DNA of 64,000 bases. Origin: Liolophura sinensis. Lineage: Eukaryota; Mollusca; Polyplacophora; Chitonida; Chitonidae. The position numbers and the translations under genes are program-made. Position 1 is the first letter of the stretch. Each line of letters begins with the position of its first letter. Of the stretch, positions 12,201-21,300 are shown in pieces. Under the pieces are notes generated by a model. It was not told where the DNA came from and ran no database searches. It saw nothing but the letters and a program-made list of their open reading frames with translations. The stretch spans positions 27,573,608 to 27,637,607 of the forward strand of contig NC_088300.1 in NCBI RefSeq assembly GCF_032854445.1, in the 5' to 3' direction.

Positions 12201-14253
12201 GAGTCCATGCTGCCCTAATGCTGCCGACACTAAAGTACCATGCCGAAGACACCAGACATGAAATCCCACCCAGTCACACTATACTGACACTACACAACCA
12301 GTCCTGTTTCCTTGCTCTAACCTCTCAGTGTTGAGCATCAAATGAGGCAGTAACAAGCGCAATTTTTTGAAGTTTTTGGTATGACCCACCTTGGGTTTGA
12401 TTACAGGACAGTCCACGTGTGTGTATATAAATGAATGAACTGATAACAAAGACTACTCGACTTACCATATGTTAAGCAAACATGAGAATTTAATTTATCC
12501 ATGTAAGGTACTGTATATAATGCAGCATCCTAAACCTACCAGTTTAAAAGATGACAAGGTTAAGACAGAGGAAGAGAAAGAGAGAGAGAGAGAGAGAGAG
12601 AATAAAAGAATTTACACAGAGGCGGCTGACTTGCCAGATGTTAGGAGTTTGTTTCGATCACTATCTATAGTCAAGGTATATCCTGGCTATTCTAGAAGGT
12701 AGTGGGTGATTCATGTGACCATGGAATAATTCACGTTATTATTCATCATGTTACCCTTCAGAGCAAATGTCAATCTACATATTTTGCACAGTTTTAGACA
12801 TATGCATCCCCTGAAATGTTTTCAGCTCATGTATATTCTGCGAGTATTAAGTGAGTACAGCTGTGATCAGTCCTAAAGTCTTACCTGAAAGAGAGTATGA
12901 TAAAACATCCCCTATATCTGCATCCGTTACAATGAACAGCCCTGGAACAGCCGTACCAGGGATCTCTTCTTCATTAATAGAGACACTGAAATCCACACTT
13001 ATAAATGGTTGTTCATCAATAATATCCAGAACATTAACTGTTAAAGAGCTGGTTGCTTTTGCAGCATTAGTATCTGCACATCTGGAAATAAGGCAACGAA
13101 AAATTAACAAATAGCTCAAGGCATACTTAATGTAATACATGTACAGTGTAGCTCTTTAAATCGCTTAAAACTTACATGTAAATGTATATTAAATGTAAAT
13201 GTAGATAAAAACACAGATACTTTTGATGTTCTAAAATTTATCTGTTCAATGACATACCAAGCTGTATTGCATCTCAGTTCAATATAGCAATAATACTTAC
13301 TCAATTGTTAACACATATCGATTTATGGTTTCAAAGTCAAAGGTGAGGACAGTTTCTATACCAAGATTGTTGAATGTAAACTGCCTGAAGGAATCATTGG
13401 GATCTTGAGATGTGATTGAACAAGTGTAAGGGGCACTCCCACCAGCAGGAGATAGCGTATACACAGTGGTGGAAACAACTGTTGTTTCAGGGATGCTAAC
13501 TGTAGCTGGGAGGAAAACGAAAGTGATGGCTGCATCTGAAACAAAGAAGTGACACTGAAGTAGAAACGTCTTATGCACCTTTTAGGCAGAAGCCTTTAGT
13601 GACACCATGTTCTTGATAAAACATGATAAATAAATGCCTTTTTTCACATGAAAAGATTCAATCTCAAGCAGTGCCCATGAACAAAATATGCAATGGTGCA
13701 ATTAGCAGTTAATGGACATAATAGTTGGTTACTCACATCATACTATCCTTAAAAAATTCTTTCTTAAGCATAACCTGGCCTTTTTAGAAGAAATATTGTA
13801 CGCTGGTAGTGAATTCTTAGGTTTTCTTCTGGCTATAAATTAAAAAGATATGTATTGTAAGGACATTAACACAGAGAGAAAAATAAAAAAAAATCTCCCA
13901 AAAACCCAGTGAAACTTTTGAACATGGTCCTTTTATCGGCGCGTTTGTCCGGGTTACACGACACAAATATATTTATAATTACGACCTCATATCTCACTTT
14001 TTAACCATCATACTAAATGTCAACCTGCACCCATGTCCTGAGTGACCAGTCATTTTCAGAATGTCTTTCATGGGGGTCTTTCACAAAAGCGTGGTCTTGA
14101 TCCATTATTAGTGGGCATTCATTTACCTGTTTCTTGAATGAAGACAAGCAAGATCAAAATTAAAAATGTCCTTAGTCTGCTTTTGTTTCCCATACAGTTG
14201 CTTTTAATCATCCTTCTTCCTGTTCTACATCATGGCCCAAGGCATGTATTTAC
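20..14253 (-). CDS. Cadherin-repeat protein gene (5' part, 11 coding exons, continues past window start)
   Basis: Predicted adhesion or signalling protein built from extracellular cadherin (EC) repeats. Exons in transcript order: 14127-14211 (signal peptide), 13301-13535, 12885-13081, 11477-11719, 9471-9721, 6197-6383, 4914-5467, 4479-4575, 3227-3480, 2693-2813, 20-268. All junctions are GT-AG and phases match throughout, giving 824 residues. EC borders are visible as the linkers LDIIDEQP (~131), LDDINDNTP (~236), VNEHTP (~465), MNEFSP (~565), EDLTP (~682) and VNEAAP (~780), with typical strands such as ATDLDEGPDG, TDDDYGPDGEISY and VVATDGGGK. That makes seven full repeats and the start of an eighth. 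No EGF, LamG or membrane segment lies in the window, so the subfamily (Fat, Dachsous, CDH23-like or other) cannot be told. Family assignment is secure; exact borders need transcript support. Confidence 0.85.
405..675 (-). repeat. SINE-like repeat, family D
   Basis: Shares long stretches (CCCACCCAGTCA, ATACTGACAC, CCAGTCCTGTTT, ACCTCTCAGTG) with 12117-12410 and, more distantly, the middle of the tRNA-headed SINE at 11739-12086. Lies in the cadherin intron. No target duplication identified. Confidence 0.55.
1060..2596 (+). mobile_element. Tc1/mariner-type DNA transposon, inactivated
   Basis: Terminal inverted repeats begin AACTACCGGGCAAAAGAAAC at 1060 and the complement ends at 2596; at least 24 bases match. 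TA lies on both sides (1058-1059, 2597-2598), the expected target duplication. The transposase gene inside is broken. Ends look intact, so the element could in principle still be recognised by a transposase supplied elsewhere. It sits in the intron between cadherin exons 10 and 11, on the opposite strand. Confidence 0.9.
1336..2330 (+). pseudogene. Tc1-like transposase pseudogene
   Basis: Starts MPRLTQAECDRATG and ends DAMGAHTRY. The N-terminal helix-turn-helix region reads to a TAG at 1462; the rest is in another frame, so a frameshift lies near 1430-1470. GRPSVTTPGKDR, FTDES, VWGGI, LQQDNARPHTA and EHLWD mark the DDE catalytic domain. The catalytic codons are D at 1767, D at 2037 and E at 2136. 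In-frame TGA stops at 1803 and 2133 break the gene. Only 32 codons separate the second D from E, two fewer than the usual DD34E. Confidence 0.9.
2693..2813 (-). CDS. Cadherin exon 10 (EC7)
   Basis: A 121-nt exon; acceptor CTAG before GTGATG, donor GTATAA; phase 0 in, 1 out. Encodes VMTLPCSSGDPAEDL and FSIDPSGVLQLIN, a diverged EC7 centre. Confidence 0.7.
3227..3480 (-). CDS. Cadherin exon 9 (EC6/EC7)
   Basis: Acceptor TTCACTTCCAG, donor GTAAGA; phase 1 in, 0 out. Encodes FILDSRSGALSLRKRI, YVVATDGGGKTTTS, an atypical linker QEDLTP, and the start of EC7. Confidence 0.8.
4479..4575 (-). CDS. Cadherin exon 8 (EC6)
   Basis: A 97-nt exon; acceptor TTTTTTTTTCAAG, donor GTAAGA; phase 0 in, 1 out. 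Encodes MPEDTIFGTTIM and ATDDDYGPDGEISYTIH. Confidence 0.8.
4914..5467 (-). CDS. Cadherin exon 7 (EC4/EC5/EC6)
   Basis: The largest exon, 554 nt; acceptor CTTTGACAG, donor GTATGT; phase 1 in, 0 out. Encodes MSGSLVTGETLDREG, VSDNGLPSRD, linker VNEHTP, all of EC5 with EAVDGGLPQQTASASV, and linker MNEFSP. Confidence 0.9.
5520..5605 (-). repeat. SINE 3' fragment (conserved-domain family N)
   Basis: Matches, inverted, the 3' half of the family seen at 18474-18640: (TTTATTTAT), CACTTTTACGACGACGG, CCAGCATTATGGTGGGAG. In the intron between cadherin exons 6 and 7. Confidence 0.7.
5926..6076 (-). repeat. SINE 3' part (family N)
   Basis: Second, longer inverted copy: TTATTTATTTATTTGATAGG, TTCAAGAATATTTCACTTA, ATTATGGTGGGAGGAAAG, AAACCCACGACCATC. 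Two N copies within 600 bp, 120 bp from cadherin exon 6. Confidence 0.8.
6197..6383 (-). CDS. Cadherin exon 6 (EC3/EC4)
   Basis: Acceptor ATTTCAAAAG, donor GTAAAT; phase 0 in, 1 out. Encodes VTGENEADPVWGVFSPVY, YDVREDVPVGETV and ATDLDEGPDGLLTYSLVS, a typical EC N-terminal half. Confidence 0.85.
7327..7480. repeat. 22-bp minisatellite, 7 units
   Basis: Seven head-to-tail 22-base units of the form GAAGCCCCTGTGGAGCGCACAT with a few substitutions each. Spurious reading frames on the minus strand (VRSTGASCAL-like) come from it. It lies in the intron between cadherin exons 5 and 6. Confidence 0.9.
7500..9470. other. Cadherin intron, no recognised content
   Basis: About 2 kb of AT-rich unique-looking sequence. 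No frame with a familiar domain and no clear repeat was seen. Confidence 0.5.
9471..9721 (-). CDS. Cadherin exon 5 (EC3)
   Basis: Acceptor CCATACCCAG, donor GTAAGT; phase 1 in, 0 out. Encodes TCTDPDLSPGNGEITYAI, IDYDTLSVQNYQY and TGTDGGAVPKTGTATVIVH. Confidence 0.85.
10194..10387 (-). repeat. SINE (family N), internally deleted
   Basis: Inverted copy with both the 3' conserved domain (TTCACTTATATGACAGCGG, CCAGCATTATAGTGGGAAG) and the tRNA-side end (CTCACAGTGACCGCATTGG, GAGAGGCTCC, GCGCTAG, GGCCCC). The middle is replaced by AAATAAATAAATAAATAG. Confidence 0.75.
10700..10985 (-). repeat. SINE with CACTCACTC tail (family T), 5'-truncated
   Basis: Inverted copy: the tail GCACTCACTCGCTCACTC adjoins AACGTTAAACCC-like sequence; the body shares TGCCTCCTTGTTGCAGGA-like and CACTATCCCCTTCATGCTG blocks with 11739-12086. 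The tRNA-like head is missing. Confidence 0.8.
11100..11450 (+). repeat. Diverged member of the tandem-repeat element
   Basis: Shares GAGCTCAATACATG, TAATTAATATGCACATA, CACCCTTAACATTT and a terminal block TTGGATGCCAACGCTAATGC with the elements at 18640-25820 and 54519-55137. Weakly conserved. Confidence 0.4.
11477..11719 (-). CDS. Cadherin exon 4 (EC2/EC3)
   Basis: Acceptor TTCCTTCAAG, donor GTATAT; phase 1 in, 1 out. Encodes FQIDSSSGTVSVKTRLDRD, VTDSAGN and the only fully canonical linker LDDINDNTP, then VSENEPA of EC3. A SINE sits about 16-24 bases upstream of the acceptor. Confidence 0.85.
11736..12098 (-). repeat. tRNA-headed SINE (family T) with target duplication
   Basis: On the minus strand the head has an RNA polymerase III A box TAGCACAGTTGG (12063-12074) and B box GGATCAATCCT (12021-12031). 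The body follows, then the tail ACGTTAAACCCCAAGCACTC to 11744. ACAAACGA flanks it at 11736-11743 and 12091-12098. It lies just upstream of the exon 4 splice acceptor. Confidence 0.85.
12117..12410 (-). repeat. SINE-like repeat, family D
   Basis: Second copy of the repeat at 405-675 (ACCCAGTCACACTATACTG, CCAGTCCTGTTTCCTTGCTC). Adjacent to the family T SINE. Confidence 0.55.
12569..12600. repeat. (AG)n microsatellite
   Basis: About 30 bases of near-perfect AG dinucleotide repeat in the intron between cadherin exons 3 and 4. Confidence 0.85.
12885..13081 (-). CDS. Cadherin exon 3 (EC1/EC2)
   Basis: Acceptor TTATTTCCAG, donor GTAAGA; phase 2 in, 1 out. Encodes CADTNAAKATSSL, the linker LDIIDEQP, then the EC2 start SINEEEIPGTAV and DADIGDVLSYSLS. 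Confidence 0.8.
13301..13535 (-). CDS. Cadherin exon 2 (EC1)
   Basis: Acceptor TTTGTTTCAG, donor GTAAGT; phase 1 in, 2 out. Encodes DAAITFVFLPATVSIPE through RYVLTIE, the first two thirds of EC1. Confidence 0.8.
14127..14253 (-). CDS. Cadherin gene: 5'UTR end and signal-peptide exon
   Basis: ATG at 14209-14211 (A at -3) opens 28 codons plus one base, donor GTAAAT at 14121-14126. The peptide starts MIKSNCMGNK and has a hydrophobic core FLILILLVFI, a classic signal peptide. This is too short for simple ORF finding but fits the phase-1 entry of the next exon (13301-13535). The stretch 14212-14253 upstream looks like the end of a 5'UTR exon with acceptor TTTTTTGTCCAG. It carries a short upstream ORF of six codons ending in TAG just before the true start. 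Confidence 0.7.
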
Positions 14254-15640
14254 CTGGACAAAAAACAATAACAAGCCTGCTGTAAAAATATTTTGAAGTC
14301 TGACTAAGCAAGAGTTTTGTCAACAATATTATGTCTCCTCATATTCATATGAATGTATTAAGATGTAAGTTCTTCTGACAACATAAATTGACTGGTTCTT
14401 ACATTTGAGTCTGAGAACCTTGCCTAGAACTGCAATGTATGTGTACTACGAGTACCCAGAATGCATACTATACTCACATACCATTTGATCACTGTTTTCA
14501 AGACATGACTGGCTTGTTCTAATCAGTTCTCCTTGCATTTAAAAATGTTAACAGAGTGGTCACACTTTCAGAAATATCTAGTCCCAAAGTTGTTTGTTAG
14601 TTTTAGAAAAGAGTGCTCTATATTTTGTCAATATATAGTGTTCACTCGACTATTTCAATTAGAATCTCAGTGTAAAAATTGACCCCTCTCTTAACACCAT
14701 AAATGCATGGCTCTGACCAGAACAAGCCAATAAATCAAGCAGTGCCTTTATGTTCAGGTCTGGCTGGGACTACTGTAAGAGATGTTTTAGTCCCAAGTGC
14801 GAAGTCAAAGCCCTCGCACTAAGGATTATTATTGTATTAGGAAGGGGTTGTTCTACTTGAGCCATACAAGTAACGAGTTCATGTAATGTGGCAATTATTT
14901 TTTTTTTACTTTGGCACATTTGTTTTATGATTTTAGCACATTTTGTCCCAACACTTTTGTTGAATTTGCAACATGAAGATGTCATACTTCAGCAAGCTAA
15001 TTAAATGTACCTATCACAGAAACAAAAAATAAAGCATCACTGCCTAACTCCTAAAACCAATTTTGCCACTGCTTATGACACAAAATAACTATTTACTAAT
15101 TTAGTGAAGGACAAGTTAGAATTTTCATACGGGTACTCAATTTATCTTTTTTATATTTTGTTACAGTTTGGCTGAAATTGTTACAGTGTCTGGGTGTTTT
15201 GTGTTACATTTTGTCATAAGAGGCACTGCGCTTCATGTTGCGTGTGATTTTTTCACACTTTTCTAAACAAATGTGTTTAATTCTGTGAATGGACACTGAT
15301 TCAGGTGAGGTGTTGGTGTTACAATTTTGTTTAACATCATTTAATTAATCGCAATTTCTACGTAAATACAAATTTCCTAACAGTACTGTCCATCTCAATA
15401 ACTGACCGATGACTTGAAGTTGATGCATGGCGATGCTGTATTACGTCTTCATGGAATCGATTTCTCCGCTCCTGTTCCGACATTTTTAGTTTTTGTTCAT
15501 TTATGAAGTCATGCACAGTAAATAGTCACCATTATCCACTCGGCGTGCTTCCTCAATAACCACATTCATTCACATATCACATGCTTAAAATCTTCCTCAC
15601 AAATCTTCCCAAATATTCCAATGAATCGAAATAATTCCTC
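14254..15640. other. Probable first intron / 5' region of the cadherin gene
   Basis: No recognised repeat or domain. A noncoding first exon probably lies at the high-coordinate end, near 15.4-15.7 kb, but no border can be fixed by eye. Confidence 0.4.
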
Positions 15641-15760
15641 TTCCAATTAAAGTTCAGACTGATGACGTCATCTGACAGCGGGAAGCAGCTCCCTCTGGTT
15701 TCACATGATTACCTCCCTTTTTAAAACTGACGTTGCCTCCGCCTTTCTGAGGACTGTCGA
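15640..15760 (-). promoter_or_regulatory. Candidate cadherin promoter region with CRE-like palindrome
   Basis: TGACGTCA at 15663-15670 is a perfect CREB/ATF-type site, within a locally more GC-rich stretch (GACAGCGGGAAGCAGCTCCC) about 1.4 kb upstream of the signal-peptide exon. No clear TATA box at a fixed distance. Inference from position and motif only. Confidence 0.35.
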
Positions 15761-15909
15761 ACATTGAGATTGTGGTAAACTGTGTACATGGCTATTTATT
15801 TTTTTTAATTTTATACCTCTGTAGCTGAAGAACATTGAGGGTTATATGTGTCAACCGATTAAACTTCATGAGGTAGTGATGATGCAGGGATTAAGACCTT
15901 AATCCCAGG

Positions 15910-16119
15910 ATGACGTTACGTAGTGCCGGTAGTTTGAAGTTTTTCGTTGATCGATCTCACAAGCAGGCTCCTTTTTCATCCATTGTCCGACATTCAGCAC
16001 ATAATGTAACTTCTTTCAAGGAAAACTCAACAAAAAGTCATCATTATATTAGAGACCCCATGAAAACTGTATCTAAAAATATATACACTTATCGTATCTT
16101 TAAAAAGTTAATTCCTTAA
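15910..16119 (+). CDS. Small basic ORF, possible but unproven
   Basis: An ATG-started frame of 69 residues (MTLRSAGSLKFFVDRSHKQA...), basic and acidic-poor at its start like a mitochondrial presequence. It lies on the strand opposite the cadherin gene, 240 bp past the CRE-like site, so it could be a divergent transcript. There is no recognised domain, and a random frame of this size is common in such DNA. Confidence 0.2.
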   Translation: MTLRSAGSLKFFVDRSHKQAPFSSIVRHSAHNVTSFKENSTKSHHYIRDPMKTVSKNIYTYRIFKKLIP

Positions 16120-16734
16120 TCTAAATATTACAATCGTATGTTGGGATTTATGGACCATATTTGTACTCGTCCGCGTTGTGTCTGATAAGGGCTTCCGTTT
16201 TGATGGTGCCTTTCCTTCCAAGACTTGATGCCATATTTAGTGCTTCGTTTTGTTTATATACCCACCTTCTAAATATAGTTTGGGTTGTGACAATGGTGAA
16301 TATGGAAACCGGACTGGAAACCCCAGAGCACAGCCTGCATAAAACGTGCTGATTTCCTAATCTACTTGCCAGATCAGAATCTTACAACCAGAAGTGACAA
16401 TTCCATTAAACTTTCGCTCTAATAAAGCAGACTAGATAGAAAGAGGAGAAATTTGCCAACAAAAACGAGATATGGTTTTTTGATGATTAAACCAAGCTAT
16501 TGAATTCCGATACTTTAAAATCTTTTTTTTCACAGGCTGTTAAAGAGAGAAAATTAAAGCAGAAAAACATACATTATCCCATTAACCCCAATATTAAATT
16601 ATCATGTTTATCCCTCTGCAGAATGTGCACAAGGCGGGAAACCATTCTCAATTGCCACAGTTGATTTGGCTTATACATATCTGTTTAGAAAAACAAGATC
16701 ACACATTTCAAACATGAGGGGAACTGAGTCAACC

Positions 16735-18334
16735 TTTATTTTAAAATATGCAAAAATGCTTCATGTAACTATCTACATATGAACAATGTATAAGATTAAT
16801 CATGTTATGTGTGACATCAGAAATAAGAAAAGAATACAATGGATAAACACTGATCACAGATTCAAATTATTGTTACAACATGGATTACAATAAAGCTGTC
16901 TAAACACGCAACAACATCATTCCTAAGGTATCACATAAACTGGCTAGTAAACAACTTTGACAATGAGCACAGTGGCTGTGTTTTTTTTTTCTTGTCTCTC
17001 ACATAAACCCGTTATTTATGCATACCAATAAGCAATGTATTTGAAGATAAGAAGAGTGTTAACCATAGTATTTGTGAAGAGTTATGAAACACTGAATTGG
17101 AAATGATCACAGATTCATATTACGGTTGTAACATACATTACAAGAAACAATACTATAAACCATAAGGTATCACATAATTGTCCTCTAACATAACATTACA
17201 ATTTATGAATCAAATTTAAGCAAAAAATACTGCCAATTTCATTTGCATATTAACGCCAAGAATAATTAATCATCATGTATAATCGTAAAATATACATAAC
17301 ATTGATGTAAAAGAAACAAATTATCATGGTCATACAAACAATTCATCTGCAGTTGTACATAAAACAACAAAATATTTTTGATACATTATAAACATGAAAA
17401 ATGATAAAACTTCAATTGTCAACAAGTCTATTATGCAGTATTCAAACCTAACAAAACAAATATACATATATATGATTAAATATACAGCTCTGATATGGTC
17501 TATTTCTCCCGCAACACAACCCAATAAGTTTTATTGCATAACAAGTATGACTGGTATTAAGCCATAATCATTCATTCAAGAATGGCAATTCAACATAGGA
17601 TACATCAAAACTTTGGAAAGAGTAACATTTCCTGCCAACTGTGAATTTTTTTTCACATTGCAAAAATCAATATTTGGATAAAAACTTTTATGGTGATAAA
17701 CCTTACAGATGAAATCTATGAACACAGCAGAATCAGCCTTTGAACATTAGGCTAGAGCATCTTTTCATCCAGACTGAAACAAGATACAGTTAAGTTGACA
17801 TATTAATTTCTCTTCCCCTCTTACTGACTATTCAGTTTTTTAATTCTTGGTGTCACTGTTTCACATGGAATGACTGGTGAAGAAACAGGTGACACTTAAA
17901 GTACACTGGAAAGTTGCTCATTGGCTGAGATTCAGCTAAAATCACATGGCATCCTTGAGTTTATCCATTTGTGTTAATTTAGATGGACATGTAGTGTAGT
18001 TTACTAAGCACACTGTAAACCAATGAGAAAAAACTTATTTACAACTTGATCGGGGATTCCACAAAACTATCTTGCATACAAAATTTCATCAACAGTATTT
18101 GGAGGTCTGGAATTACTGCAAATATACAAAAGAGTGACGGATAACCAAACAATCAAATTAATATCCTTTGCATTTTGCAATAAAAAGAAGCGAAAATATG
18201 CCATGCATGGATACAGATAACAGTCTGTTGATTCTGCTGAGCTATATACAATAATCAGGTCTTTGGTTCAAATATAAGAAGATTAAAGTTCGTATTTAAG
18301 CTCATATACTAGGTGTGATGACCAGTAGCTTACT
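16735..18334 (-). other. Probable 3'UTR with polyadenylation signal
   Basis: On the minus strand AATAAA occurs at 16735-16740 after about 1.6 kb of AT-rich noncoding sequence that follows the TGA at 18335. No repeat was recognised in it. Extent is inferred. Confidence 0.4.
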
Positions 18335-21300
18335 TCAGTTGACTCTGTATGCATTACTCCCGGAATCTTGCTCATTGCGCTTATCAGTCTGGAGAAGGAA
18401 AGTACAAATGCAAATGTTGATAGAACAAATATAATAAATAATGAACCTTTGAAACTTAGAACTGGTATCATGCTGGCTTCCTCTCTGGCCGTATGTGGGA
18501 AGGTCTACCAGCAACCTGCGGATCGTCGTGGGTTTGCCCCTGGCTCTGCCCGGTTTCCTTCCACCACAATGCTGGCCGCCGTCGTATAAGTGAAATATTC
18601 TTCAGTAAGGTGTACAACATCGATCAAATAAATAAACAGAATTGGTAGCAAGGCTACCAAAAGAACTCGCCTGTATGAGACACATGAATGCAAAATTTCA
18701 GCTCAACTCATAAAGAACTGAAATCGTGAAGTTGGTAATTACCAAATTATTAATATGCTTACAGAGCATCATCGATGGAACATCCCTCTTGCGTCATTGT
18801 GCTTTATATGCATGCAGAACTTCGGGTCAATACATACAATACTTCTTAAGATATCAACCCTAACGTTTTGTAATACACAATACACTCAGGAATTCAGGAA
18901 TTCAGTAATTTATGGTATTTAATATGCCCACACCCACACAACAATGGAATATCCCCCTCGTGCTATTGTGCTCTGCATGTGACCCAACCCTAAGCTCAAT
19001 ACATGCAGTGCTTTTTGAGACACCACCCCAACATTTTATTAAACAATGATTCTAATACACAATACCTTAAGTCAGTATTTCAGTAATTTATAGTTCTTAA
19101 TATGTACGCACGGAATCAACAATGGAATATCCCCTCGTGCTTTTCTACTCTACATGTTCAATACATGCAGTACTTTTTGAGAAACCACCCAGTACTTTTT
19201 GAGAAACCACCCATAACACTCTGTTTAATATGGGTTCTTATACACAGTCCCTGGCTGGCCGTGGAACTAGCCTTTGTTGCTCTCAGCTTTTGTTTAGTGG
19301 TCACCCAGTCTGAAGGTGGTGCGACATTACGTTCCGTCGCTCTTAGCGGCAGGACGTATTCACTAGCCTCTCTGTAAATAGCCTATACATAGTTTAGTGC
19401 ATTTCCACTTTGTAATGTCGTATCTATTTTGCACTCAGCATCCACACCGTTCCAAACGCATAGTTGTGGTCCTCTCTTTAGGGTAGTAGTTCTCGCCCTG
19501 GCCCACAATGTTGTGGGCAGGGCGAGTAAATAGACCCTTAAGCCTTAAGCTTGTAATACAGGGAGGTGTACAACCGGTTGAAGTATACAATCGGCTAAAG
19601 GAGTTAGTGGGGAGTGGGCCTAATGTCTTAAAGGGACTAATCAATGCCTCTAGAGATGTCTGGAATGTTACAGTGGCTACGCAAACTGTGAAGGAACAGC
19701 TGTTGACTAGCGGCTTCACATTCAAAGGGGTAGATTGTCCAATATATGAAGTGGAGGAGCAAAGGCTCCTGGTTAGATCTCGATGTCCGATCGAGGTGCC
19801 CGATGACATATTCGAGGTTTGATGTCCCGGTATGGCACGGTCCATCACGTCAGCCGGGAACATTACCTTTTTGATAGGTCACTTGAGAATGGTATGCGCC
19901 GTATTTACATGAGTGGTGTGACCGAGAGCATTCCACAATCAATTTCGGCTGGGAATTTTAGAATTCCTTTGTGGTACAGAGGTCAGGTCCGTGCCTGTCA
20001 CATCTGTGATAGCACAGAACATTTCAAGGCCGACTGTCCTTTAAAGGATAAATGCAAGTGTAAACAGGCAGGCCTCTTTCAAAAGGACTGCCCGTTGAGC
20101 GATGAAAATGACAGTGGCGATAATGACGATAACGATTACAATGATAATGATGATGATGATAAAGATAGTAATGTTTATGAAGTTGAAGGTGACAATAAAG
20201 ATGAGAATGAAGGTCGAGGAGATGATGATGGTAATTATAGTGAGGGACATGGGGATGATATGGAAATTGGGGTTTCTGGCGAGTCTGTTCCTTCCAGTCA
20301 ACAAAATAAGGGGACTTTGGATAACTCTGCTGCTGACAACGAGGAAGCTGGAGAGTGGCAAGTTGTCACTAACTCCATGTCCTCCAGCAAAAAGATTCGA
20401 AATAAGCGCATTGATGCTACAAATAAGGTCAGGAAGTTAAGCGAATCGCCAGTAGTAGGTGGGCCCCAGAGCCTTTGCGAGGCATCTCAGACGTCAAATA
20501 GCCAGGAGTGGGTTGTCAGTATGAGTCAAATCTCGAATACCTCCTCACCCCCTAGATCGTCAGAAATTTCGAATACTACGCCATCCTGCATTAAGGAGAC
20601 GCAATCAAGTGGCGTGACGCCCTCCAAAGGTGCACTTGGTAAGAGTCCGTCCTTATGGGGTAGCACGTTCAGCCCTGACCCGTCTACAATGTCACATGAC
20701 ACTAGAGATATAGCAGATTGTCTTGATCCTCAGGGAAGCTCTCAGCAATCTGATACGTCTAGGGCTGGTGGAGAATCCAATATGGAGGAATCTCTTTCGG
20801 AAATGGATGCACCCGAAGACTTGCCTGCCTATACCAATGGCAAGGGTGAGGTCTTGGTACCTGTCTCAACATCCCTGGTATCGTATTATCGCACATTGCG
20901 ACGAGACTAAAGTTGACAAGGTTAAAAAGCAGAGGCAGTTGATAACGTTGTCACAGGAGGATTTTGCTGAGCGTAGGGCAGCGATGTATAAAAAGTCCAG
21001 AAAAAAGAAAAAGAATAAATAAATATTAATAATGGCTACTACAAAGATCTTACAGTGGAACTGTAGAGGATTGAGGTGTAACCTCGCAGAGCTCCCGATG
21101 TTAGCTCAAGACCTCAATCCTATAGCTTTTAGCTTGCAGGAAACTCTGACGACTGATCCTAGTTATCAATGTCGAGGTTATGTATCTCATCACGCTGTTG
21201 CCACGTCTACGAATGGAAAGGCATCAGGGGGTTCTTCTCTTTTGATTAGGCAGGGTGTAATACACAATAGAATGGCACTGAACACCGATTTGCAGGCGGT

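Noticed and set aside
12037-12252. Minus-strand ORF ending GIAQLVECPLRDR
   Set aside because: This peptide is the usual chance reading of a tRNA-like SINE head; not a gene.
16161-16352. 63-residue plus-strand ORF with hydrophobic start
   Set aside because: No domain, poor start context and overlaps the presumed gene boundary; cannot be told from chance.
19435-19863. 142-residue minus-strand ORF
   Set aside because: Antisense shadow of the LINE ORF1, which has clear family motifs on the plus strand.
20041-20440. ORFs rich in Ile/Ile-Val (minus) and Met/Ile (plus) near 20.1-20.4 kb
   Set aside because: Frame shadows of the Asp/Asn-rich GAT-repeat tract of ORF1, not membrane proteins.
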